Shown one piece after another: positions 32,980 through 40,255 of a stretch of DNA of 51,643 nucleotides. The translations under genes and the position numbers were made by a program. Source of the DNA: Nocardia takedensis NBRC 100417 (GTDB lineage: Bacteria; Actinomycetota; Actinomycetes; Mycobacteriales; Mycobacteriaceae). The notes beneath the pieces were generated by a model. It saw only the letters and a program-made list of their open reading frames with translations. It ran no database searches and was not told the origin of the DNA. Numbering within the stretch: position 1 is the first letter of the stretch; every line of letters begins with the position of its first letter. Where the stretch lies: contig NZ_BAGG01000257.1 in NCBI RefSeq assembly GCF_000308695.1, positions 1-51,643 on the forward strand. Reading direction: 5' to 3'.

Positions 32980-34254
32980 ATGGTTTCGACCGTGACCCCC
33001 GCCCCCACCGCCCCCCGCCTGCCCAACGGGGAATTGCGCCGACTGGTGGCCGGTGTGCTGGCAGATCAGCCGCGCGAAGACCTTTCCCCCCGCGACATCG
33101 CGAAGGCCCTTGACCGGTCTTCGGGGGCGGTGGGCAACGCGCTGGAAGTGCTGACAGCGGCGGGACAGGCCAAACGCGTATCGGACGCGCCCCGCCGCTA
33201 CCGGGCCACCCGCACCACCGCCACCGCCGCCGCCCCGGTGCCCACCGCCGCCCCCGCCCCGGCGAAGTCCGCCCCCGCCAAGAAGTCCGCCGCGCCGGCG
33301 AAGTCCGCCGCCAAGAAGTCCGCCGCCCCCGCCAAGAAGTCCGCCCCCGCAAAGAAGTCCGCCCCCGCCAAGAAGTCCGCCCCCGCCAAGAAGTCCGCCC
33401 CCGCCAAGAAGTCCGCCGCCCCCGCCGCGTCCGCGCCCGTGCCGGTGCCGACGACGGGGCCGGTGACGCGTCCGAACGGGTTGCCCTATCACCCGCGCGA
33501 ACTGGCGGGGTCGGCGGATGTGGACGTGTTGCGGACCATGCGCGCAAACGAAGTCCCCGTGCTGCTGTACGGGCCGCCCGGAACCGGCAAGACCAGCCTG
33601 ATCGAAGCCGCTTTCGGTGACGACCTGTTCACGGTGCAGGGCGATGGGGACACCACGGTCGCTGATCTGGTAGGCGAGTACACCCAAAACCCCGACGGCA
33701 CATTCGTTTTCGTGCACGGTCCGTTGGTCCGTGCGATGCGGGAAGGCAAGGTGCTGTTCATCGACGACGCGACGTTGGTGTCCCCGACGGTGTTGGCTGC
33801 GGTGTATCCGGCGATGGACGGGCGGCGCGAGATCATCGTCAAGGCCAACGGTGGCGAGATCGTCAAGGCCGCGCCGGGGTTCTACCTGGTCGCAGGCCAC
33901 AACCCCGGGGTGCACGGGGCGATCCTGTCCGATGCGCTGGCGTCGCGGTTCGCCTTCTGGGTGCGGGTGTCCAGTGACTACGACCTTGCCGCCGCTCTGG
34001 GGGTGCCGCCCAACGCTGTCAAGGCCGCGCGAGAACTGGCGTGGCGGCACGAAAAGGGCGTGATCGGGTGGGCACCGCAACTGCGGGAACTGTTGGCCTT
34101 CAGCAAGATAGCCGCCGCGACAAGTGAACTGACCGCCGCCGCCAATCTGCTTGGGACCGCGCCGCAAGACGATCACCCGATCGTGTCCCAAGTTCTCAAG
34201 GGCGTGTTCGGCACCGACCTTGCGCCGTTGGCGCTGGGTGACCGCCGCCGCTGA
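32980..34254 (+). CDS. MoxR-type AAA+ ATPase with N-terminal winged helix and Lys/Ala-rich linker
   Basis: 424 residues from ATG at 32980, AGGAG 8 nt upstream. Residues 14-77 form a winged-helix domain (LPNGELRRLVAGVLADQ then DIAKALDRSSGAVGNALEVL) also found in the 36626 gene product. Residues about 95-150 are a basic KKSAPA repeat linker resembling histone H1 tails. Then comes an AAA_5/MoxR-like ATPase: Walker A GPPGTGKT (198-205), Walker B VLFIDD (258-263), sensor region YLVAGHNPGVHGAILSDALA. MoxR ATPases act as chaperones with VWA partners to insert metals or remodel complexes; the partner is encoded 78 bp downstream. Fusion of a DNA-binding-like domain suggests the chaperone targets nucleic acid-bound substrate. 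Unusual and possibly a defence or maturation module. Confidence 0.88.
   Translation: MVSTVTPAPTAPRLPNGELRRLVAGVLADQPREDLSPRDIAKALDRSSGAVGNALEVLTAAGQAKRVSDAPRRYRATRTTATAAAPVPTAAPAPAKSAPAKKSAAPAKSAAKKSAAPAKKSAPAKKSAPAKKSAPAKKSAPAKKSAAPAASAPVPVPTTGPVTRPNGLPYHPRELAGSADVDVLRTMRANEVPVLLYGPPGTGKTSLIEAAFGDDLFTVQGDGDTTVADLVGEYTQNPDGTFVFVHGPLVRAMREGKVLFIDDATLVSPTVLAAVYPAMDGRREIIVKANGGEIVKAAPGFYLVAGHNPGVHGAILSDALASRFAFWVRVSSDYDLAAALGVPPNAVKAARELAWRHEKGVIGWAPQLRELLAFSKIAAATSELTAAANLLGTAPQDDHPIVSQVLKGVFGTDLAPLALGDRRR
33334..33423. repeat. 18-bp tandem repeat (five copies) encoding KKSAPA
   Basis: Five in-frame units of 18 bp encode the basic linker. Prone to slippage, so copy number may differ between strains. 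Confidence 0.8.
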
Positions 34255-34273
34255 CCCCGCACCGCCCGCCCCC

Positions 34274-34303
34274 GGCAGGGGGCCGCACGGTCGGCCCCCT
34301 GCC
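34274..34303. terminator. Hairpin between the AAA+ and VWA genes
   Basis: GGCAGGGGGCC/GGCCCCCTGCC, 11-bp perfect arms with an 8-nt loop, 19 bp after the AAA+ stop. Likely an intercistronic attenuator setting the ratio of the two proteins. Confidence 0.6.
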
Positions 34304-34332
34304 CCCTTGTTCGGAAGGAACCTTTCCCCGTC

Positions 34333-35913
34333 ATGACTCATGTGTTGACCGACCCGACCATCGCCCCCGCCCCCGTGCCGGATGCGTGGAAGTCCCTGTC
34401 GGCCGTGCTGACCGCGCAGACCCGCCGGATCGCCGGGCGTGCCGATCTGAAGGTCACCATCGCCCCCGGTGCCGGGTTGGGGCATCCGGCGGTGTTCCTG
34501 CCCGCGCGCGCCGCTATCGAGATGAACGGTGACCTTCTGCCGGTCGACCCGGCGACCGCCCGCCCGGTCAACGACCGCGACCGTGCCCGTTATCCGGCGG
34601 TGTGGGGCGCGTTCATCCACGAATGCGCGCACGCCCGGCATTCGGTGTGGCAACCGCCCTACGTGGCGGACCCGGCGGTGGTCGACGCGGCGATGCTGCT
34701 GGAAGAATCACGCATCGAACGCGCGCAGGTCCGCCGCCGCCGACACGACCGGAAATGGTTGCGTGCCAGTGCCACCGAATTCATCATCGGTGACAGCGGC
34801 GGGGCGGACGCGATAGCGGCTACACCGATGACGGTCTACGCCGCCGCGCACGCGGCGGGGTTGATCCTGGCCCGGGTGGACGCGCGCGTGCTCGCCGCCG
34901 GTGAGGTCGCGCCCGCCGCCGCCGCCATCGAAGCCGTGCTGGGTGAGACCAGACTGGCCGACCTGCGCGCCATCTGGCGCGACGCGCACAAGACCGCCGA
35001 TGACGACACCGCCGCCATGCTCGAGTTGGGCCGGCGCTGGGTCGACATCGTAGGCCCCGACCCGCAGGCCGACCCCGAACCGGGGTCGGCGCTGGGCGAT
35101 GCGATCGCAGCGGCGATCGACAAGATCGTGCGCGCGGTCGCCGAAGAATTCGACACCTACGCCCCGCCCGGTCGCAGCACCCGCGAGCCGCGTGACGACG
35201 AACGCGCCGCCGCCCGCGTGCTCGCGCGCGGGTTGGACACCGCCGCGCAGCGTGAACGCGTCCAGGTCAAGTCAAGTTCGCTGCTGCCCCCGGGGCGGGT
35301 GCGGATGCGCGGGGCGATGGCGCGCGCCGCGCAGCAAGCCGCCGGGGCCATCCCGACCGCTGAAATGTTCACCCGCACCCACCGAAAACCGGTACAGGTG
35401 CCGCCGCTGCGCATCGGAATCGCCTGCGACATATCGGGTTCGATGCGCGACTACGTTCGGCCGGCGGCATCGGCGGCATGGATCATCGCCCACGCCGCGC
35501 ACACCGCGACCATGCCGGCCCAGACCGCGACAGTCACTTTCGGTGAACGGGTGCACCCGATCACCCGCCCCGGCATCGCGCCCGCCCGGGTGACCGACTT
35601 CGGTGTCAAGGGCGCGAAGGAAGTCATCGATGAGGCGATCGACGTGCTCGATTCGTCGCTGGGACTGTCGCGCCGCGAGAACACCCGTCTGTTGGTGATC
35701 GTGTCCGACGGCCGATTCGATCCCGTCCTGTGGATGGCCGGCCAACAGCGGGTCGACCGGCTACGCGCCGCCGGGTGCGCGGTGCTGTGGCTGGCACCCG
35801 ACCGCGACAGCGTCACCCCCTTCGCCGGGGTCACCGTGCACACGCTGACCGACCCCGCCACCACCGCCCAAGCCATCGCCCGCGCGGCGGTGGCCGCTGT
35901 CCGCGACGCGTGA
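34333..35913 (+). CDS. VWA-domain protein with putative metallopeptidase domain (MoxR partner)
   Basis: 526 residues. The N-terminal half contains AFIHECAHARHSVW (H96, E97, H100), an HExxH zinc motif, with a following helix LLEESRIERAQVRRR that could give the third ligand. This matches the putative metallopeptidase domain found ahead of VWA-like domains (DUF2201 type). The C-terminal half is a von Willebrand A domain with the MIDAS motif ACDISGSMRDY (D366, S368, S370) and ARLLVIVSDGRFDP-like third strand. VWA proteins partner with MoxR ATPases. Whether the HExxH is catalytic is unknown. The gene is preceded by an attenuator-like hairpin and followed by another. Confidence 0.85.
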   Translation: MTHVLTDPTIAPAPVPDAWKSLSAVLTAQTRRIAGRADLKVTIAPGAGLGHPAVFLPARAAIEMNGDLLPVDPATARPVNDRDRARYPAVWGAFIHECAHARHSVWQPPYVADPAVVDAAMLLEESRIERAQVRRRRHDRKWLRASATEFIIGDSGGADAIAATPMTVYAAAHAAGLILARVDARVLAAGEVAPAAAAIEAVLGETRLADLRAIWRDAHKTADDDTAAMLELGRRWVDIVGPDPQADPEPGSALGDAIAAAIDKIVRAVAEEFDTYAPPGRSTREPRDDERAAARVLARGLDTAAQRERVQVKSSSLLPPGRVRMRGAMARAAQQAAGAIPTAEMFTRTHRKPVQVPPLRIGIACDISGSMRDYVRPAASAAWIIAHAAHTATMPAQTATVTFGERVHPITRPGIAPARVTDFGVKGAKEVIDEAIDVLDSSLGLSRRENTRLLVIVSDGRFDPVLWMAGQQRVDRLRAAGCAVLWLAPDRDSVTPFAGVTVHTLTDPATTAQAIARAAVAAVRDA

Positions 35914-35920
35914 ACCCCCA

Positions 35921-35953
35921 CCGGGGCGGGCGGGACACCCCGGCCCGCCCCGG
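35921..35953. terminator. Hairpin after the VWA gene
   Basis: CCGGGGCGGGC and GCCCGCCCCGG, 11-bp arms, 11-nt loop, 8 bp past the stop. Confidence 0.6.
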
Positions 35954-36007
35954 CCCCCCGAACACCCACACCCACACCCACACGAAAACGACTGGGAGAC
36001 AACCGAC

Positions 36008-36268
36008 ATGACCGACCACGACTACACCCCCGACCCCGACGACCTGTTGGCCCGAATCCGCGCGATCGGCGTCGAAGAGAACATTCGTGAACTGCGCTTG
36101 CGCCGGCGGGGCCGGTACTCCGACCGTTATGAGGAGCAAGCCCAGCACCTCGAGCGCCTGGAACAACTGGCGATCCTGATCTTCGCGCTGGACGTGCATC
36201 TCGCCCACGGGGGGCCGCTGCCCGAAGCATGGGCCACCCGCACAATTCCCCTGGACGAGATCTTCTAG
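36008..36268 (+). CDS. Small charged hypothetical protein
   Basis: 86 residues from ATG at 36008, with GGGAG about 10 nt upstream. Acidic start (TDHDYTPDPDDL), then a helix of mixed charge (IRELRLRRRGRYSDRYEEQA) and a more hydrophobic helix (LERLEQLAILIFALDVHLAH). A coiled-coil-like protein-binding module is plausible. It sits between the VWA gene and the winged-helix gene, each flanked by hairpins. No family recognised. Confidence 0.6.
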   Translation: MTDHDYTPDPDDLLARIRAIGVEENIRELRLRRRGRYSDRYEEQAQHLERLEQLAILIFALDVHLAHGGPLPEAWATRTIPLDEIF

Positions 36269-36283
36269 ACCGACTCACCCGTC

Positions 36284-36321
36284 GACGGCCACCACCGCGA
36301 GTCCCCGCGGTGGTGGCCGTC
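36284..36321. terminator. Strong hairpin (16-bp perfect stem)
   Basis: Arms GACGGCCACCACCGCG and its exact complement, 6-nt loop, 15 bp after the small gene's stop. A likely transcription end for the AAA+/VWA unit. Confidence 0.75.
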
Positions 36322-36625
36322 TCACGTTCTCCCGCGAGGCGAGGCGCCCTCGCGCAGGGCCGCCCCGCGAGTCGCAGCGTGCTCGCCGCAAGGCTGACCG
36401 CGCGAGCCGAAATGTGCTCGCGCCGCGCGTATTCCGTGCCATCGGTCGGTGTTCGGGGGCGAAAGGTTTTCTGCACGTTCCGCTTGACATCGGCGATGTA
36501 TCGAGCGGTCATGGAAACCGGGGACACCACCCGCCCGGGGCCACGCGCGCCGTTCGGGACGGTGTTCCGTCCCGGCCGGGACATGACCCGAACACCCGAA
36601 AACCACTGGTCAGAAGGGGATAGTC
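36322..36625. other. Intergenic region upstream of the winged-helix gene
   Basis: About 300 bp. TTGACA at 36484-36489 is a possible -35 element, without a good -10 match at 17 bp. No gene supported; an overlapping long reading frame in another phase is a shadow. Confidence 0.4.
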
Positions 36626-37375
36626 ATGTCCACACGCAAGAAGAAGACACCCGCCCAACACCCACCCGCCCCCGCGCCCGAACCGGCCCCCGCGCCCGAA
36701 CCGGCCCCCGCGCCCGAACCGGCCCCCGCGCCCGAACCGGCACCCGTGCCCGAACCGGCACCCGTGCCCGAACCGGCACCCGTGCCCGAACCGGCACCGG
36801 CCCCCGTGCCCGAATTGCGCACCGACACCGAAGCCGCGTTGTGGGTGGTGTTGGACGCCAACCAGTCGGCCACCACGGGCGAACTGGCAGCACTGGCGAA
36901 CATGTCGACCACCACCGCCCGCCGCATCCTGGTCCGGTGGGAAGACGCCGGATTCGCCGAATCGGCACGCGACACCGACACCCCCAACGCCGCGAAGACC
37001 TGGATTCCCAGACTGCCCGGAGAACCCGCACCCGCACCGGCCGAACCGGCACCGGACAGCGTGCACCCGCAACCGGCGGCACCGGCCCCGGCCGGCGACG
37101 AAACCACCGCCCCGGATACCGACACCCCCGAACCGGCCCCCGACCCCGCAGCGGGTGACGGTGAGTCGGGTGAACGGCTGCCCAACGGCGCGCTGCGCGG
37201 GATGGTCGAAGATTTCCTGCGCGACCACCCCGGCGAAGAATTCAGCCCGACCGCGATCGGCAAGGCCTTGGACCGTTCCGGCGGGGCGGTGAACAACGCC
37301 CTGGAAAAGCTGACCCGGGAAGGCACCGCCCGCCAGACCCAACAAGCGCCCAAACGGTTCGCGCTGGCGGACTGA
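36626..37375 (+). CDS. Protein with EPAPAP repeats and two winged-helix domains
   Basis: 249 residues. A basic start (STRKKKTPAQHPP), then about eight Glu-Pro-Ala-Pro units, then a winged-helix of MarR/IclR style (TEAALWVVLDANQSATTGEL, then ALANMSTTTARRILVRWEDA), a Pro-rich linker, and a second winged helix at the C-terminus (LPNGALRGMVEDFLRDHPGE, then IGKALDRSGGAVNNALEKLT). The second domain closely matches the N-terminal domain of the AAA+ protein at 32980, including LPNG, KALDRS.GAV.NALE. So the module seems to use a common DNA- or partner-binding domain. Regulator or architectural protein; exact role unknown. Confidence 0.7.
   Translation: MSTRKKKTPAQHPPAPAPEPAPAPEPAPAPEPAPAPEPAPVPEPAPVPEPAPVPEPAPAPVPELRTDTEAALWVVLDANQSATTGELAALANMSTTTARRILVRWEDAGFAESARDTDTPNAAKTWIPRLPGEPAPAPAEPAPDSVHPQPAAPAPAGDETTAPDTDTPEPAPDPAAGDGESGERLPNGALRGMVEDFLRDHPGEEFSPTAIGKALDRSGGAVNNALEKLTREGTARQTQQAPKRFALAD
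36680..36805. repeat. 18-bp tandem repeat encoding EPAP[AV]P
   Basis: Seven in-frame units with small base changes (GCC versus GTG in the fifth codon). Low-complexity linker, prone to copy-number change. Confidence 0.75.
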
Positions 37376-37504
37376 CCCCACCCCCGGCCCTGTCCGGTGC
37401 GACCCCGCGTCGCGTGGCGTGTGCTGCGCGGCCCCCGGGGGCACCGGACCCGGGGTTCCCGTTCGACTCGTTCGTCATCTCGATTCTGAAAGGTTTCATC
37501 CGTC

Positions 37505-37948
37505 ATGCGTGCTTTTCCCGCCGCCTACGTCGCGGCTGCCTTGTACGACACCTTCGCGACCACCCTGGACGCGTTCGACTCGCTGGAAATGTGGCTCGCG
37601 ATCGCCGAAGAAGCCGGATATCAACTCACGATCGCGCCCGATCTGGTGATCCCGCCGCGCTGGATTCCCGTCTATCTGATCTACTGCGGTGAGGTCACCG
37701 ACGCCGAATTCCACCCGGCCAGTTCGGTACTGCGGATCGTGTCCGGGCCGCTGACCGGCACCACCTACCCCTACAGCGCCGACAACGACACCGCCGCCCG
37801 CGCGGTCGCCGCCGCCCACCCCGACCCCAACGACACGGTCTTCGTCGTACCCACGTGGCGGCTACGCGCGGAACAGACCCCCGCCCCGATCCCGCGCGTC
37901 CCCGATCCTGTGACACCCGACGACGCCCGGGAACTGATGACCCGCTAA
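37505..37948 (+). CDS. Hypothetical protein
   Basis: 147 residues from ATG at 37505. AYVAAALYDTFATTLDAFDS and MWLAIAEEAGYQLTIAPDLV suggest a helical N-terminus, followed by a beta-rich part with VYLIYCGEVTDAEF and TVFVVPTWRLRAEQ. Ends with an acidic, Pro-rich region. No recognised domain. Downstream of the winged-helix gene by 129 bp and likely co-expressed. Confidence 0.6.
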   Translation: MRAFPAAYVAAALYDTFATTLDAFDSLEMWLAIAEEAGYQLTIAPDLVIPPRWIPVYLIYCGEVTDAEFHPASSVLRIVSGPLTGTTYPYSADNDTAARAVAAAHPDPNDTVFVVPTWRLRAEQTPAPIPRVPDPVTPDDARELMTR

Positions 37949-37959
37949 CCCCGCACCCG

Positions 37960-38010
37960 CGAGACGACCGGTGGGGCCGCGCAGACCGCGCGGCCCCACC
38001 GGCCGTCTCG
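37960..38010. terminator. Long hairpin (23-bp stem, one mismatch)
   Basis: Arms at 37960-37982 and 37988-38010 around a 5-nt loop, 12 bp past the preceding stop. Strong terminator candidate. Confidence 0.75.
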
Positions 38011-38081
38011 CGGCTGCGGCGGGCGTGTTTCCGGGGTCGTTGCGCGTCGACCGACCGGTCGCGTCGGTCCCGGGGGGAACA

Positions 38082-38426
38082 ATGGCGTTCATGGGATATG
38101 AAGCGGTGCGGGCACATTCGCGTAAGGGTAAGATCGGCGGAAGCTACGTGCGCGGGTCCATGCGCTTGCAGGACCGGCCCGCGTCCCGGCGGGGCCGCTA
38201 CCGCTCGGCCTACGTCCACGGCTACCGCAGCGCGTCACCGATGCCGATCCTGTGGGTTCTGGGCGCGTTGTTCGGCGGGGTGGTGCTGCTGCTGTTGGTG
38301 CTGACCGTGACTCACATGGGCACAGCCGACGAGTCGACTGATGGCGCTGTGGTGCCCGCGACCGTGGCCCCCGCACCACTCGCCCCGCCGCCACAGCCCT
38401 GTTACCCGCTGCAAGCGGCGTGCTGA
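38082..38426 (+). CDS. Small single-pass membrane protein with Pro-rich C-terminus
   Basis: 114 residues from ATG at 38082, with a GGGGGG run 4 nt upstream. A basic soluble part (HSRKGKIGGSYVRGSMRLQD) precedes one TM helix (about 58-82, PILWVLGALFGGVVLLLLVL) and an extracytoplasmic Pro/Ala tail ending with two Cys (CYPLQAAC). N-in topology. Function unknown. Its stop is 40 bp from the end of the convergent two-TM protein gene. Confidence 0.6.
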   Translation: MAFMGYEAVRAHSRKGKIGGSYVRGSMRLQDRPASRRGRYRSAYVHGYRSASPMPILWVLGALFGGVVLLLLVLTVTHMGTADESTDGAVVPATVAPAPLAPPPQPCYPLQAAC

Positions 38427-38466
38427 ACCCGCGCGCCGCCGGGCGTGTCTTAGGCCGTGGACGCCG

Positions 38467-38793
38467 CTACGTCTGCGGGTTCCCCGGCGAGGCTGATGCT
38501 GCCGGGGAGGCAGGAACGCCGAGATTGCCGGTGCGGATCGAGGCAGCGGTGCCCTGTACGGCCACGGAGCGCTCGCCCGAAGCGGTGACCGTCGAAGGCG
38601 GGGTGCCGGTTTGGCGTCGGTGTAGCCACAGCGAGGCCGCGATGCCAGCGGCCATCAATACCGCGACCACCGCCCACAGCCACCACGGCCCTCCGCCGGT
38701 CGCGAGATTCACCACGACCGCCGAGGCCGTACTGATGACCCCGGCCGCTGTGACAGGTGCCCACACCGGAACCAACGAACTCGTCCCCACCAT
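38467..38793 (-). CDS. Two-TM membrane protein, orphan paralogue of the NLR partner
   Basis: 108 residues from ATG at 38793, with GAGGG upstream. Two hydrophobic helices with the shared block AVVVNLATGGGPWWLWAVVA, matching AVAVNYATGG...WMWVAVG of the product at 1806-2174, then an analogous LWLHRRQ junction. The tail carries VTASGERSVAVQGTAASIRTG, a repeat-like motif of the (A/S)G-x-S-V-A-x-x-G type. Such motifs are familiar to me from the N-termini of actinobacterial NACHT or TPR proteins. No NLR is encoded next to it in this window, so its partner may be elsewhere. Confidence 0.7.
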   Translation of the reverse strand: MVGTSSLVPVWAPVTAAGVISTASAVVVNLATGGGPWWLWAVVAVLMAAGIAASLWLHRRQTGTPPSTVTASGERSVAVQGTAASIRTGNLGVPASPAASASPGNPQT

Positions 38794-39225
38794 CCGCTTG
38801 CCCTCTTTCGTGTCCGCGCCGAATCCCCGGCGACGCCATCGAATTCACACCACGAGCAACGCAATCCGACCTCAACGTACACAGGGTGTCAACAGGTTCC
38901 GTTGAGTCAGCGCCAGTTGCGAACGCTGCGGTGTGGCCGGCTGCTCCGAACGCGACCGATTCGCTGGTGATCGCCGCGAATCAGGCTGACAGTTACTCCG
39001 GGGAAGGGGTGCTCGGGGCGCGGACGCCGCCTACGTCTCCTCGCCGTTTGGTTCAGTTGGGTCTGCCCGATGTTCAGCGATCCAACTGCGCCAGACTGCC
39101 GCTTTGCGCTCGTCTGGTCGAGGCTCTGCGATGATCGGGGGTTCGGCGTATGGAATCGGGCTCAGTTCAGGCATGCCAACTTGGACGTGCTATCTGGTCC
39201 GATGGTTCCATCCACGCTGGTACGA
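38794..39225. other. Intergenic region, 432 bp
   Basis: No supported gene. A few weak open frames show no codon bias that I trust. Base composition is a little less GC-rich than in neighbouring genes; may contain the promoter of the leftward two-TM gene. Confidence 0.3.
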
Positions 39226-39546
39226 CTAGGTCTCAGCCTGTTCGATGAGTCCGCGTCGGACGGTGGCCGCGGTGAGGAATCCAGCAATCGACAGCACCAA
39301 CAGCACGCCTCCCACGATAAGGGGAGCTTGCGTGCTGTCATGGCGATCAAGGCAGTCCCCGCCGTAGGACCACTGCCTGCATTCGACGTCTCCTTGCGAG
39401 GCGATGAAGATTGAAACGACAGCGAAGATCAGCAGTACCGCTGACACTGCTTTCCCGATGGTGAGGGCGGCTTGCTGATTCGGCGAAAGCGATCTAGGCG
39501 CATGAGTCACGCGGCTCAGTCTCGCACTGTTATCCAGAGCAAGCAC
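39226..39546 (-). CDS. Small two-TM membrane protein with central Cys pair
   Basis: 106 residues from the first in-frame start at 39546; a GTG at 39510 would give 94. Two hydrophobic helices (VSAVLLIFAVVSIFIAS and APLIVGGVLLVLSIAGFLTA) enclose a polar loop with two cysteines (DVECRQWSYGGDCLD), suggesting an extracytoplasmic loop closed by a disulfide. No family recognised. Adjacent to the decayed cutinase fragment. Confidence 0.5.
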   Translation of the reverse strand: MLALDNSARLSRVTHAPRSLSPNQQAALTIGKAVSAVLLIFAVVSIFIASQGDVECRQWSYGGDCLDRHDSTQAPLIVGGVLLVLSIAGFLTAATVRRGLIEQAET

Positions 39547-39680
39547 GTTGTGCCTGAGGCATTTACGGTCATTTTGGTGCCGGCCCTCACTTCCGACACC
39601 GTACGGCCTACCTCGGCTCCTCGATAACTCGTTTCGACCACGACGAGCGTCGGCAGCCCACCGACCGGGAGCGGCGGGTG

Positions 39681-40215
39681 CCTATCGGTTGTTGTTGATC
39701 GCCTCTACCGTCCATTCGATCAGCGCCGGGGCGATGGTGCCGTATCCCCCCCAACCACCCCGGATTCGGCGAATCGGGCCATATCTTCGCGCCGGCCCGC
39801 CAGTTCTGCCAGGGCGGTAGCGGTGGTGGGCCGGTGGCGGTGGTGTAGGCGCGGGCGTACCCGGACAGCGCCCCACCGGTGAACGCGGCGGCGGTGGAGG
39901 TGGCGAGATCGGCGGCGACCGGCGCGATCCCCGCCAGCGCGAGTATCGCTTTCAAACGATCGCCCGCGGCGAGGGCTTCGGTGGCGGCCCAGGCGATTTC
40001 CTGGGCTCATCCAATATTGAAGGCGATGCGGGCGATGTCGAGTCCTGCGAGGACCCCGACGATCTGTGCGGCCACCGCGACCCACCCGAGCCGTCAGTGA
40101 CGCGACGAGTGCCGGCGCGCTCGCTATTAGAGGCATGTCTAGGTCGTAATCATGCCGACCAGCAGTGTGAACCGGTTGTGCAGATCGCCCGAGACCCGGC
40201 GCAGGCCGGGGTTCT
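39681..40215 (-). pseudogene. Decayed copy of a cutinase gene 3' end
   Basis: About 535 bp align with 42094-42630, the 3' part of the intact cutinase gene at 42095-43531, with scattered changes and indels. A readable stretch in one frame (LALAGIAPVAADLATSTAAA, FTGGALSGYARAYTTATGP) matches the C-terminal region of that protein; the frame is broken on both sides. It lies in the same orientation, so it forms a direct repeat with the intact copy, flanking the OLD nuclease gene. Confidence 0.82.
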
Positions 40216-40255
40216 GAACTGGTCTACCAGCGGGCATATGCGAGAGTTGTCACCT

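Noticed and set aside
33334..33423. Short regular repeats that could suggest a CRISPR array
   Set aside because: They are contiguous 18-bp in-frame units without spacers, encoding KKSAPA; the same holds for 36680-36805 and for the 96-bp array at 36-450.
36229..37158. 309-codon plus-strand open frame
   Set aside because: Overlaps the winged-helix gene in another phase and is an Arg/Thr/His-rich shadow produced by the EPAPAP repeats.
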